Shown here: positions 34,836-42,690 of the stretch, piece by piece
Numbering within the stretch: position 1 is the stretch's first letter
Layout: each line of letters starts with the position of its first letter
NCBI RefSeq assembly: GCF_050278625.1
Contig: NZ_JBNNTI010000007.1
Location: 1-64,000, forward strand
Direction: 5' to 3'
Length of the DNA stretch: 64,000 bases
Source: Viridibacillus sp050278625
GTDB lineage: Bacteria; Bacillota; Bacilli; Bacillales_A; Planococcaceae
The notes under the pieces: model-generated
What the model was told of the DNA's origin: nothing
Database searches by the model: none
What the model saw: only the letters and a program-made list of their open reading frames with translations
Program-made: the position numbers and the translations under genes

Positions 34836-34869
34836 AAAGACTACTCTTCAATTGAGTAGTCCTTTTTAT
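34836..34869 (+). terminator. Terminator of the M24 peptidase gene (left copy of a 31-bp direct repeat)
   Basis: Stem gactactc / gagtagtc with a 7-base loop and a T run. The 31 bases 34839-34869 recur exactly at 36360-36390 on the other side of the repeat array. Confidence 0.88.
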
Positions 34870-34986
34870 TTTAAAGACAAAAGACAGTTGATAGGCTCAT
34901 TCCAAATGCCTTTAAAATTTTTCTAAATAAATTTTTATTATTATAGAGAGTAGTACACTACGAATACCATTTTTTGCACTTTAAAG

Positions 34987-35100
34987 GATTGGATTTATAT
35001 TGCGATATCCTTCTTTGTCTAAATGGCCTTGCGGATTAAGTTATTCAACTGTAATTATGCCTAATTGGTGGCGTTCATGATTTTGATTTCTCGTCATCAT
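34987..35100 (-). pseudogene. Possible IS1182-type transposase N-terminal relic
   Basis: On the reverse strand ATGATG at 35095-35100, preceded by gaggtgatgaaaa, encodes MMTRNQNHERHQLGIITVE and a stop. The frame then continues LNPQGHLDKEGYRN. IS1182-family transposases start in a similar way (…ERHQLELV..EELVP..HLLRKI). The similarity is short and the remainder is missing, so this is a tentative relic at the edge of the repeat array. Confidence 0.35.
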
Positions 35101-35136
35101 TTTTCATCACCTCAAGATTATTCTTACTTTCAATTA

Positions 35137-36357
35137 TTAAAATGAATGAGTCAATAGAAAAATAGAAGGTAGCATTTTCTTGGTTTGGAGAAGCTTCCGC
35201 TCGACTCCTGCGGGAATAGCGAGACAGTCGAGACCCTGCAGGAGCTTAGCGACGAAGCGGCTCGGCGCTCGCCCGCGGAAAGCGAGTGGTAAGCTTCGGA
35301 AAATCTGATCTATCCTGTATATAAAAAAAGAATGTGGATAAACCCGAATTTCTCCGCATTTTGTCTACAGTCTAACATCTATTAAAATGCATGCGTTATT
35401 AGAAAAGTAGAAGGCAGCATTTTATTGGTTTGGAGAAGCTTCCGCTCGACTCCTGCGGGAATAGCGAGACAGTCGAGACCCTGCAGGAGCTTAGCGATGA
35501 AGCACGGCTCGGCGCTCGCCCGCGGAAAGCGAGTGGTAAGCTTCGGAAAACCTAATCTATCCGGTTTAAAAATAAAAAGACTGTAGATAATCCGTTTTTT
35601 CCTAGTTTGTCTACAGTCTTACATCTATTAAAATGAATGAGTCAATGGAAAAGTAGAAAGTAGCATTTTATTGGTTTGGAGAAGCTTCCGCTCGACTCCT
35701 GCGGGAAAGGGAGACAGACGAGACCCTGCAGGAGCGTAGCGACGAAGCGGCTCGGCGCTCGCCCGCGGAAAGCGAGTGGTAAGCTTCGGAGAACCTGATT
35801 TATCCTGTATATAAAAAAAGAATGTGGATAAACCCGAATTTCTCCGCATTTTGTCTACAGTCTAACATCTATTAAAATGAATGCGTTATTAGAAAAGTAG
35901 AAGGTAGCATTTTATTGGTTTGGAGAAGCTTCCGCTCGACTCCTGCGGGAAAAGCGAGACAGACGAGACCCTGCAGGAGCGTAGCGACGAAGCGGCTCGG
36001 CTCTCGCCCGCGGAAAGCGAGCGGTAAGCTTCGGAGAACCTGATTTATCCTGTATACAAATTAAAAGGCTGTAGATAATCCAGAATTTCTTCGCAGTTTG
36101 TCTACAGTCTAACATCTATTAAAATGAATGAGTCAATAGAAAAGTAAAAGGTAGCATTTTATTGGTTTGGAGAAGCGTCCGCTCGACTCCTGCGGGAAAG
36201 CGAGACAGACGAGACCCTGCAGGAGCGTAGCTACGAAGGCGGCTCGGCGCTCGCCCGCGGAAAGCGAGTGGTAAGCTTCGGAGAACCTGATTTATCCTGT
36301 ATACAAATAAAAAGGCTGTAGAAAACTCGTTTTTTCCGAGTTTGTCTACAGTTTGAA
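35137..36357. repeat. Five tandem ~245-bp units of GC-rich palindromic repeat plus AT-rich hairpin
   Basis: Units begin (tggtttggag) at 35181, 35426, 35672, 35916 and 36163. Each has a ~120-bp GC-rich block (gaagcttccgctcgactcct ... ctgcaggag ... cgcccgcggaaagcgag ... aagcttcgg) with internal and terminal inverted repeats. Each also has a ~125-bp AT-rich spacer holding its own hairpin (such as ctgtaga...tctacag). Spacers 1 and 3 are nearly identical, and spacers 2 and 4 resemble each other, indicating an ABAB duplication. Short open frames in it are by-products. The GC-rich block resembles repeats dispersed in Bacillales genomes. The gene-free tract runs from 34870 to 36434. Confidence 0.9.
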
Positions 36358-36359
36358 AG

Positions 36360-36390
36360 GACTACTCTTCAATTGAGTAGTCCTTTTTAT
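36360..36390. repeat. Right copy of the 31-bp terminator direct repeat
   Basis: Identical to 34839-34869, including the hairpin and T run. The pair brackets the array and the transposase-like relic. Confidence 0.85.
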
Positions 36391-36391
36391 A

Positions 36392-36424
36392 CAAAAAGCC
36401 ACTTAGTAAATTTACTAAGTGGCT
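36392..36424 (-). terminator. Terminator of ald
   Basis: Stem agccacttagtaaa / tttactaagtggct followed by a T run on the reverse strand, 10 bases after the ald stop. Confidence 0.88.
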
Positions 36425-36434
36425 CTCTCTATCA

Positions 36435-37550
36435 TTATTTTAACAATGTATCCGCATCTACATAAGGATGGTTTAATGCTTCAGCAACAGCTGCAAAAGT
36501 AACGTGGCCATCTAAAGTATTTAATCCCTTTTTCAATGCTTCATTGTCTAAGCAAGCTCGGTGATAGCCTTTGTTAGCAATTTGCAAAGCGTAAGGAACA
36601 GTGTTATTTGTAAGTGCCATTGTTGAAGTACGTGGCACAGCCCCTGGCATATTTGCTACAGCATAATGTACTACTCCATGTTTCACATAAGTAGGATTGT
36701 CATGCGTTGTAATACGATCAGAAGTTTCGAAAATACCACCTTGGTCAATTGCAATATCTACTACTACAGAACCAGGAGACATTGATTTAATCATTTCTTC
36801 CGTTACAAGTTTAGGCGCTTTTGCTCCTGGAATTAGTACTGCTCCAATAACTAAATCTGAATTTTTTACAGACTCAGCGATATTGAATGGGTTTGAAATT
36901 AGCGTTTGTACATCGCTTCCAAATTGGTCATCTAATACGCGTAATCGTTCTGGGCTTAGGTCGATAATTGTTACGTCAGCACCCATCCCAATAGCAATTT
37001 GCGCTGCGTTTGCACCAGCCATTCCTCCACCAATAATAGTAACTTTACCACGTGGCACACCTGGTACACCACCTAGAAGAATACCTTTACCGCCTTCCAT
37101 TTTCTCGAGATACTGAGCACCAATTTGAGTTGCCATACGTCCTGCAACTTCACTCATAGGTGTTAATAACGGTAATGATCTGTTTGGAAGTTGTACTGTT
37201 TCATAAGCAATACCTACAACTTTTTTATCAAGCAATGCTTGTGTTAACTCTGCCTCTGGCGCTAAATGTAAATATGTAAACAGAATTAGCCCTTCATGGA
37301 AATAACCATATTCGGATGCAACTGGTTCCTTTACCTTCATAACCATTTCTTGAGACCAAGCTTCTTCAGCTGTCGCTACAATATGTGCTCCAGCAGCTAC
37401 ATAATCTCCATCTCCAAAACCAGATCCTAGACCAGCTCCAGTTTCGATGAATACTTCATGTCCGAAAACTGTTAAGTTGACAACTCCAGCAGGTGTCATA
37501 GCAACACGATTTTCATTGTTTTTAATCTCTTTTGGAATACCAATCTTCAT
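36435..37550 (-). CDS. ald: Alanine dehydrogenase
   Basis: NAD-dependent reversible deamination of L-alanine to pyruvate, used for alanine catabolism and important in sporulating Bacillus. The 371 residues match the family length. The N-terminus MKIGIPKEIKNNENRVAMTP contains substrate-binding Arg15; Lys near 74 (MVMKVKEP) and His near 95 (YLHLAPE) form the active site. The Rossmann loop is GGGMAGANAAQIAIGMGADV (about 174-193). Ribosome binding site ggaggatgg precedes the ATG. The 318 bases to the divergent usp gene are AT-rich; no firm ald promoter or regulator site was recognised there. Confidence 0.97.
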   Translation of the reverse strand: MKIGIPKEIKNNENRVAMTPAGVVNLTVFGHEVFIETGAGLGSGFGDGDYVAAGAHIVATAEEAWSQEMVMKVKEPVASEYGYFHEGLILFTYLHLAPEAELTQALLDKKVVGIAYETVQLPNRSLPLLTPMSEVAGRMATQIGAQYLEKMEGGKGILLGGVPGVPRGKVTIIGGGMAGANAAQIAIGMGADVTIIDLSPERLRVLDDQFGSDVQTLISNPFNIAESVKNSDLVIGAVLIPGAKAPKLVTEEMIKSMSPGSVVVDIAIDQGGIFETSDRITTHDNPTYVKHGVVHYAVANMPGAVPRTSTMALTNNTVPYALQIANKGYHRACLDNEALKKGLNTLDGHVTFAAVAEALNHPYVDADTLLK

Positions 37551-37811
37551 AATCCATCCTCCTAAATGTGAAAAGCTATTAACTCTTGTTGTATTGATAA
37601 TATTAACAAGTATCTCTACTTAAAAACATGTTCATTCTAACAGATTTTAACACTAATTTGTGTATAAATTTAGAAAATTATATTTTTTTATTATTCTATC
37701 AATATAAGTCTTTTTTAAAATACAATCTTTAGCACAAATTTTTTTATTGATTTACAAGGATTTGTTCACACTTTTATTGGAAAACTTTCATAATTACTTC
37801 AATATTGTGGT

Positions 37812-37840
37812 GTTTATTTGTTTCTTTTGGATGGTATAAT
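37812..37840 (+). promoter_or_regulatory. Promoter of the usp gene
   Basis: An extended -10 TGGTATAAT (-10 at 37835-37840) lies 29 bases before the start codon without a good sigma-A -35. The same place can be read as a sigma-B-like site: GTTTAT (37812-37817), 14 bases, TGGTAT (37832-37837). The two readings cannot be separated by sequence alone. Confidence 0.45.
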
Positions 37841-37868
37841 ATTATTAATTATAAAGGAGGAATTACAT

Positions 37869-38324
37869 ATGACATTATCCTATAACAATATCATTGTGGC
37901 TGTAGACGGTTCTGAAGAAGCAAAGTGGGCATTCAAAAAAGCTGTTGCAATTGCAAAACGTAACAATGCAACGTTAAATTTAGTAAACGTAATCGACACT
38001 CGTTCATTTGCTGCTGTTGAAGCATACGATCGTTCAATTGCTGAACGTGCACAAGGCTTTGCAGAAGAATTACTTGGTGGATATAAAAAAGAAGCCGAAA
38101 CAGCTGGCGTAGAACATGTTAAAGTTTTAATCGAATACGGTTCCCCAAAAACAATTATTACAAAAGAAATTTCTAAAAAATACGAAGTAGATTTAATCAT
38201 ATGTGGTGCAACTGGTCTAAACGCTGTTGAACGTTTCCTAATCGGTAGTGTTTCTGAAAACATCGTTCGTTCTGCAAAATGTGATGTACTTGTAGTACGT
38301 ACACCAGAATCTGCTGCTGAATAA
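37869..38324 (+). CDS. Universal stress protein (UspA family)
   Basis: 151-residue cytoplasmic USP domain protein starting at the ATG at 37869 behind aaaggagga; the longer frame from 37818 reaches into the promoter. MTLSYNNIIVAVDGSEEAKW is the standard N-terminus. The ATP-binding pattern G-2x-G-9x-G-S is present in GATGLNAVERFLIGSVSE (about 115-132), so this is an ATP-binding type. It is monocistronic, converging on ytxK with a shared terminator. The role in stress survival is inferred from the family. Confidence 0.93.
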   Translation: MTLSYNNIIVAVDGSEEAKWAFKKAVAIAKRNNATLNLVNVIDTRSFAAVEAYDRSIAERAQGFAEELLGGYKKEAETAGVEHVKVLIEYGSPKTIITKEISKKYEVDLIICGATGLNAVERFLIGSVSENIVRSAKCDVLVVRTPESAAE

Positions 38325-38333
38325 TTATTAAAT

Positions 38334-38370
38334 AAAAAGAGGCTCCTAATAATAATTAGGACCTCTTTTT
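38334..38370. terminator. Bidirectional terminator between usp and ytxK
   Basis: Stem aaaaagaggctcctaat / attaggacctcttttt with one bulge, T runs both ways, between converging stops. Confidence 0.85.
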
Positions 38371-38376
38371 TACGCA

Positions 38377-39312
38377 CTATTTTTGCTCTTTTTTCCAAAT
38401 TTGAACTTTTGTGAAGAACATTTCTAATGCTTGCTTATTAGTCATACTTGGTACTTTAGCAAGCAATACTTCCTTCACAGGTTTTCCATCCGCACTTTTC
38501 TTTTGTAAGATAAATAAACTTTTTGAATGTGCTTTATTCGAGAAAAGTGAACTTGGTAATTGGATTACTGCTTGAATCCATGCCGTTTTTTGTAGATATT
38601 TATACAAATCTTGCGCTTGTTCTGATTCGAAAATATTCTCTGGTACTAAGAAGAATAGATAACCGCCATCCTTCGAATATTTTAATGATTGCTCGATAAA
38701 TAAGTGATGCGCATACGTCATGCCTTCAGTAGCCTTCAGCTCAAATTCCTTTGCTACCTCATCATTTGGATAGTAACCTACTGGTAAATCACAAACTACA
38801 GCATCAGCAGGATCAATCATTAAATTTTGTAATGCATCTTGACGGAAAAGCGCAACTGGCTGCTCCGTTAAATCGGCAGCTGCAGCCGCTAATTGGATAA
38901 GTAGCTCGTCAATTTCTACTCCTATCCCATCTACTCGGTCTTGTAGTAAGTTCATCACTGTTAATAGTAAATTCCCTGTACCAACTGCTGGGTCTAGAAG
39001 TTTGATTTTAGCGCCAGTCTGCTCTTTACTATCCATAAATTGTTCCACGAAATACCCAACTAACAATCCTAGTGCATCTGGAGTCATTTGGTGATTAGGT
39101 TGTGCATTTTCACGCATCCCTTTTAAAATTGCCAGTTGAATCGCCTTACGGATATCTTCTTTTGAGGCGACTTTACCAGCAGGTACACTATCGCCATCCA
39201 ACCACGCATTCAAAACTTCTAAAACACTATCTAAATATGATAATTCTTGTTCCTTTTCTATCTTCTGAGCATTGTCATTAATAAAAGAAAAGAGTTTTTC
39301 AATTGTTTCCAT
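38377..39312 (-). CDS. ytxK: YtxK: class I SAM-dependent methyltransferase
   Basis: The start is the ATG at 39312 (aaggag upstream), giving 311 residues. The fold resembles type I restriction N6-adenine methyltransferases without a specificity domain. It has a helical N-terminus (1-95), the SAM motif LLDPAVGTGNLLLTVMN (about 108-124), and DLPVGYYPND (about 178) where N6-adenine enzymes have NPPY/DPPF. The altered catalytic tetrapeptide makes DNA methylation uncertain; no restriction partner is near. It pairs with tpx as in B. subtilis (ytxK-tpx). A hairpin with a weak T tract (about 39328-39366) lies between the two. Confidence 0.88.
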   Translation of the reverse strand: METIEKLFSFINDNAQKIEKEQELSYLDSVLEVLNAWLDGDSVPAGKVASKEDIRKAIQLAILKGMRENAQPNHQMTPDALGLLVGYFVEQFMDSKEQTGAKIKLLDPAVGTGNLLLTVMNLLQDRVDGIGVEIDELLIQLAAAAADLTEQPVALFRQDALQNLMIDPADAVVCDLPVGYYPNDEVAKEFELKATEGMTYAHHLFIEQSLKYSKDGGYLFFLVPENIFESEQAQDLYKYLQKTAWIQAVIQLPSSLFSNKAHSKSLFILQKKSADGKPVKEVLLAKVPSMTNKQALEMFFTKVQIWKKEQK

Positions 39313-39389
39313 ATATACTCCTTCAAACGTGAAACCCACTCATAAGAGGCAGAGTGGGTTTCATGTTGTAATAATCATTAGAATTCTTA

Positions 39390-39893
39390 TTATACTAGTT
39401 CTTTAACAGCTGCTAACACACCTTCGTAATCTGGGTGTGTTGTTCCTTCAGATACATACTCAGCATAAACAACTTTTCCAGCTTGGTCTACAACGAATAC
39501 AGAACGCGCTAATAAACGAAGTTCTTTCATATGTACACCATAAGCATCACCGAATGACATACTGCGGTGATCTGATAATGTATAGACATTTTCGATACCG
39601 TTCGCGCCGCACCAGCGTTTTTGAGCGAATGGTAAGTCACATGAGATTGTTAAAATGGCTACATCTTCACCTAAATCAGAAGCAGCTTCATTGAAACGAC
39701 GTGTTTGTGCATCACAAACGCCTGTATCTATTGAAGGTACTACACTTATTAGACGAATTTTACCTTCAAAATCTTGTAAAGTTTTGTCAGAAAGATCTGG
39801 AGCTACTACTATAAAGTTAGGTGCTTCATCCCCTACTTTTACTTCGTTACCTACTAATGTTACAGGGTTATTTTTAAATGTTACTTGTACCAT
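39390..39893 (-). CDS. tpx: Thiol peroxidase
   Basis: 2-Cys peroxiredoxin of the Tpx group that reduces H2O2 and alkyl hydroperoxides with thioredoxin. The 167 residues show the peroxidatic Cys in SVVPSIDTGVCDAQTRRF (about 59) and the resolving Cys in LTISCDLPFAQKRWC (about 93), matching the one-helix spacing of Tpx. Ribosome binding site caaggaggcg precedes the ATG. It lies between the RDD protein gene and ytxK, same strand. Confidence 0.96.
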   Translation of the reverse strand: MVQVTFKNNPVTLVGNEVKVGDEAPNFIVVAPDLSDKTLQDFEGKIRLISVVPSIDTGVCDAQTRRFNEAASDLGEDVAILTISCDLPFAQKRWCGANGIENVYTLSDHRSMSFGDAYGVHMKELRLLARSVFVVDQAGKVVYAEYVSEGTTHPDYEGVLAAVKELV

Positions 39894-39916
39894 TTCAACG
39901 CCTCCTTGTATTAATC

Positions 39917-40543
39917 TTACTCGAATCTTTTAGGCTCTTGCAACTGAGAAACCTCAGAATCAACTGCTTCTTTATCAACAGATAAATTTCCCTCTTCTTT
40001 TGATTCAGCAATAGTGGGTTCTTTTTGTTCCACTCGTACCATCTTATCATGTTTTTCATAAGTATTTTCATGAACTACAATTGTATCCGCAATATAATCA
40101 TGCAAACCTTTTTTATTTGGTGTAAAAGCCACCATCCAATAGATAACTGGTAAAGTAGCTGAAAAGAATCTTCCAATCCATTCTCGGAATATTACTGTAC
40201 CCCACTTTAACTTTTCCTCTTTTTCATGGATTACTTTAAGTCCAAGTACCATTTTCCCAACAGTTTGATTCCAAAACTTTGTCATGATTACAAAGTATAA
40301 ATAAAATATAACACTAGAAACAATCGTTACCGGTGCATACCATGGAGCATTCACAGTATCAATTCCGAGTATAGTCACAATCGGATTCACTGTTAAGCCT
40401 GAAATCGCGCTAATGATAGCTAAATCCAATAAGTAAGCCCAAAATCGAACCCAGAACCCTGCTGGTTTTAGTTGATATTGCTCTATTTTTCTAACCTGTA
40501 CCGGCTCTTGACTAATCGTGTTTACCTCAACAAATCCTGTCAA
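39917..40543 (-). CDS. yteJ: RDD-domain membrane protein (YteJ-like)
   Basis: 208-residue protein with an RDD domain (about 28-155): FWVRFWAYLLDLAIISAISG carries the Arg and Asp residues that name the family, with three hydrophobic segments (about 34-52, 70-90 and 115-132). The C-terminal 50 residues are acidic and cytoplasmic. The function is unknown; some RDD proteins act in ion or osmotic tolerance. It follows sppA by 13 bases, the same pairing as sppA-yteJ in B. subtilis, so a shared membrane-stress role is plausible. Confidence 0.9.
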   Translation of the reverse strand: MTGFVEVNTISQEPVQVRKIEQYQLKPAGFWVRFWAYLLDLAIISAISGLTVNPIVTILGIDTVNAPWYAPVTIVSSVIFYLYFVIMTKFWNQTVGKMVLGLKVIHEKEEKLKWGTVIFREWIGRFFSATLPVIYWMVAFTPNKKGLHDYIADTIVVHENTYEKHDKMVRVEQKEPTIAESKEEGNLSVDKEAVDSEVSQLQEPKRFE

Positions 40544-40556
40544 TTTTCATCGCCCC

Positions 40557-41579
40557 TTACTCATCACCGTACATATACATCATACGCGGTGCAGAATTGT
40601 AGTTAGAAAGAATTTTACTAATTGCTTGTGTTTCAGCAGAAGCACCGAATAGATTATTCATTTTCACAGAGAATATTGAAGTCCAATCTTCAGTTGCTGT
40701 ATATTCAAATACTTCTGCACCATCTAGTTTATGATCCTTCTTCATCGCTTCAATCGTATCTTCTGCATAGCCGATTTCGTCTGCTAAGCCAGCTTTAATC
40801 GCCTGAGTACCATTTAATATTCGGCCATCTGCAACTTTCTTAACTTCTTTTTCACTCATGCCACGGCCATCCTCAATAACATCCACGAAACGTTCATAAG
40901 AATCATTAATCATTTCTTGTAGCATAGAACGCTCGTCAGACGTCATTTCACGTGTAGGGCTCATAATATCTTTGTACTTACCTGTTTTGATTGTTTGAAA
41001 TTCAATTCCATACTTTTCTGCTAATTTGCCATAATTCATGCCTTGCATAATTACACCGATTGACCCAGTCATCGTTTCTTCATCTAAAAAGATCTTATCA
41101 GCTGGTGCTGAAATATAATAACCACCTGAAGCAGCCATTGATCCCATAGATACATAAAACGGAATTTTACGTTCCTGTTGAAGTTCTTTAATCTTGTCAT
41201 AAATTTGTTTTGACTCAATAACAGTACCACCTGGTGAGTTCACTTTTAAAACTACACCTTTAATAGACTTATCATTTATAATCGACTCTAATTGATTCAT
41301 AAAGAACTTATGATTATAACTTGGTGATCCTCCTAATAAAGAACCAGAACCTCCATTATCTTGAATTGTACCGTTCACGGATAATACAGCAATTCGCTTA
41401 TTAAAATCACCTGATTCAATTGGTATTTCGCTATATGTAGTACCGCCAGACATATTAAGCATGTTATCAAATTTTGATGTAAAGTCTGCTGTAGCAACCT
41501 TTAATACAGTATTTACGCCAATTGAAGCAACTAACAAAAAAGCAGCTGCACCTAAAGCGATCCATCTTTTTGCATTCAT
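40557..41579 (-). CDS. sppA: Signal peptide peptidase SppA (S49 serine protease)
   Basis: Membrane-anchored protease that degrades cleaved signal peptides and contributes to resistance to lantibiotics. I start at the ATG at 41579 (aaaggagg upstream), giving 340 residues; the 14 extra residues of the longer frame precede the ribosome binding site. TM anchor at about 5-25. The catalytic Ser is in VSMGSMAASGGYYIS (about 150), and the partner Lys follows within TGSIGVIMQGMNYGKLAEK. LKVNSPGGTV begins the S49 core. Length is that of the short Gram-positive form. It is co-transcribed with the RDD gene. Confidence 0.94.
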   Translation of the reverse strand: MNAKRWIALGAAAFLLVASIGVNTVLKVATADFTSKFDNMLNMSGGTTYSEIPIESGDFNKRIAVLSVNGTIQDNGGSGSLLGGSPSYNHKFFMNQLESIINDKSIKGVVLKVNSPGGTVIESKQIYDKIKELQQERKIPFYVSMGSMAASGGYYISAPADKIFLDEETMTGSIGVIMQGMNYGKLAEKYGIEFQTIKTGKYKDIMSPTREMTSDERSMLQEMINDSYERFVDVIEDGRGMSEKEVKKVADGRILNGTQAIKAGLADEIGYAEDTIEAMKKDHKLDGAEVFEYTATEDWTSIFSVKMNNLFGASAETQAISKILSNYNSAPRMMYMYGDE

Positions 41580-41651
41580 CTTCTTTTTCCTCCTTTTACC
41601 TTCTATTAACTTACGAATCAAGCTTGATAATGTTTCGTTTTTTTCAAATTA

Positions 41652-42548
41652 CTAATTTTTCGTTTTTCTTACCTCTATAATCTTAGTAATTGAAAATAAT
41701 ATTAATGCTACCCAAATAAAAGTAAATGATAATAAATCTATTCCACTAAATGATTCACCGTATACAATTACACCTAAAAACAACATAATAGTTGGTGATA
41801 CATATTGGATAAATCCAACTAAATATAAAGGAATATTCTGTGCACCAGTCGCAAATAATATTAATGGCACCGCAGTTACTATACCCGTTCCTAAAATAAG
41901 TAAATCCGTTTTCATATCGATATGTAAAAATGAAATATTTCCGTGGAAATAGACATAGATATAATATGCAACTGCAACAGGTAATATAAAGAATGTCTCT
42001 AATACTAATCCTCTTGTTGCATCCACTAGTACTTTCTTTTTCAGTAAACCATATACCCCAAATGTTAATGCTAAACCAAATGACAGCCAAGGAATTTGAC
42101 CGTATGAAATAGTTAATATTAACACTCCGATAGCAGCGATTATGAAAGATAGCACTTGTGCCTTAGATAGTTTTTCCTTTAAAAAGAAAATCCCTAATAG
42201 TACAGACACTAATGGATTCATATAATAACCTAAGCTAGATTCTACGATATGATTATTATTAACAGCCCATATGTATAAAAACCAATTGAGTGAAATTAAA
42301 TAAGCTGCAGCAACTAGTAACCAAAATGATTTTGGTTGCTGCCAAAGTTGTTTAAAATCTGCTATTAATGTTTTTCCTTGTTTTAAGAAGCATACAAATA
42401 TTAATGTTAAAATAAATGACCAAATTACACGTCCTGCTAAAACCTCTTCGCTTGAAACATGCTGTAACCCTTTCCAATAGAAAGGAAAGAACCCCCACAT
42501 TATATACGCGCCTAAGGCAGAAAGTATGCCTTTCTTTTCGTTCTGCAA
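41652..42548 (-). CDS. rarD: RarD-type EamA transporter
   Basis: 298-residue DMT-superfamily permease with ten hydrophobic segments. The N-terminus KKGILSALGAYIMWGFFPFY matches RarD (named for chloramphenicol sensitivity in Pseudomonas; the transported substrate is not known). The ribosome binding site is weak (gaggtg then ttcattgcag). It stands alone between sppA and the acyl-CoA synthetase gene; the 72-base gap before sppA has no clear terminator, so some read-through is possible. Confidence 0.9.
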   Translation of the reverse strand: MQNEKKGILSALGAYIMWGFFPFYWKGLQHVSSEEVLAGRVIWSFILTLIFVCFLKQGKTLIADFKQLWQQPKSFWLLVAAAYLISLNWFLYIWAVNNNHIVESSLGYYMNPLVSVLLGIFFLKEKLSKAQVLSFIIAAIGVLILTISYGQIPWLSFGLALTFGVYGLLKKKVLVDATRGLVLETFFILPVAVAYYIYVYFHGNISFLHIDMKTDLLILGTGIVTAVPLILFATGAQNIPLYLVGFIQYVSPTIMLFLGVIVYGESFSGIDLLSFTFIWVALILFSITKIIEVRKTKN

Positions 42549-42628
42549 TGAAACACCTCATTCTATATTCAATTTATAGATTATCGCTATAATTATATGA
42601 CTTTAGTATACGAAAGTAAACGTAACAT

Positions 42629-42679
42629 AAAAAAGAAGACCTATTCCACTGCCATGTTGCAGTGACTATAGGCCTTCTA
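42629..42679 (-). terminator. Terminator of the acyl-CoA synthetase gene
   Basis: Stem agaagacctat / ataggccttct enclosing a second small hairpin (cactgc / gcagtg), followed by six T on the reverse strand. Confidence 0.85.
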
Positions 42680-42690
42680 CTTATCTATTA

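Noticed and set aside
35628..36115. Short reverse-strand open frames in the repeat array
   Set aside because: They are translations of the GC-rich repeat, recur with the repeat, and have no ribosome binding site.
35180..36357. Regular spacing reminiscent of a CRISPR array
   Set aside because: Units are about 245 bp, the conserved blocks are themselves ~120-bp palindromes, spacers are also repeated, and no cas gene is near.
38377..39312. ytxK as part of a restriction-modification or phage-defence system
   Set aside because: No restriction or specificity subunit nearby; gene pair ytxK-tpx is a conserved chromosomal arrangement and the catalytic tetrapeptide is altered.
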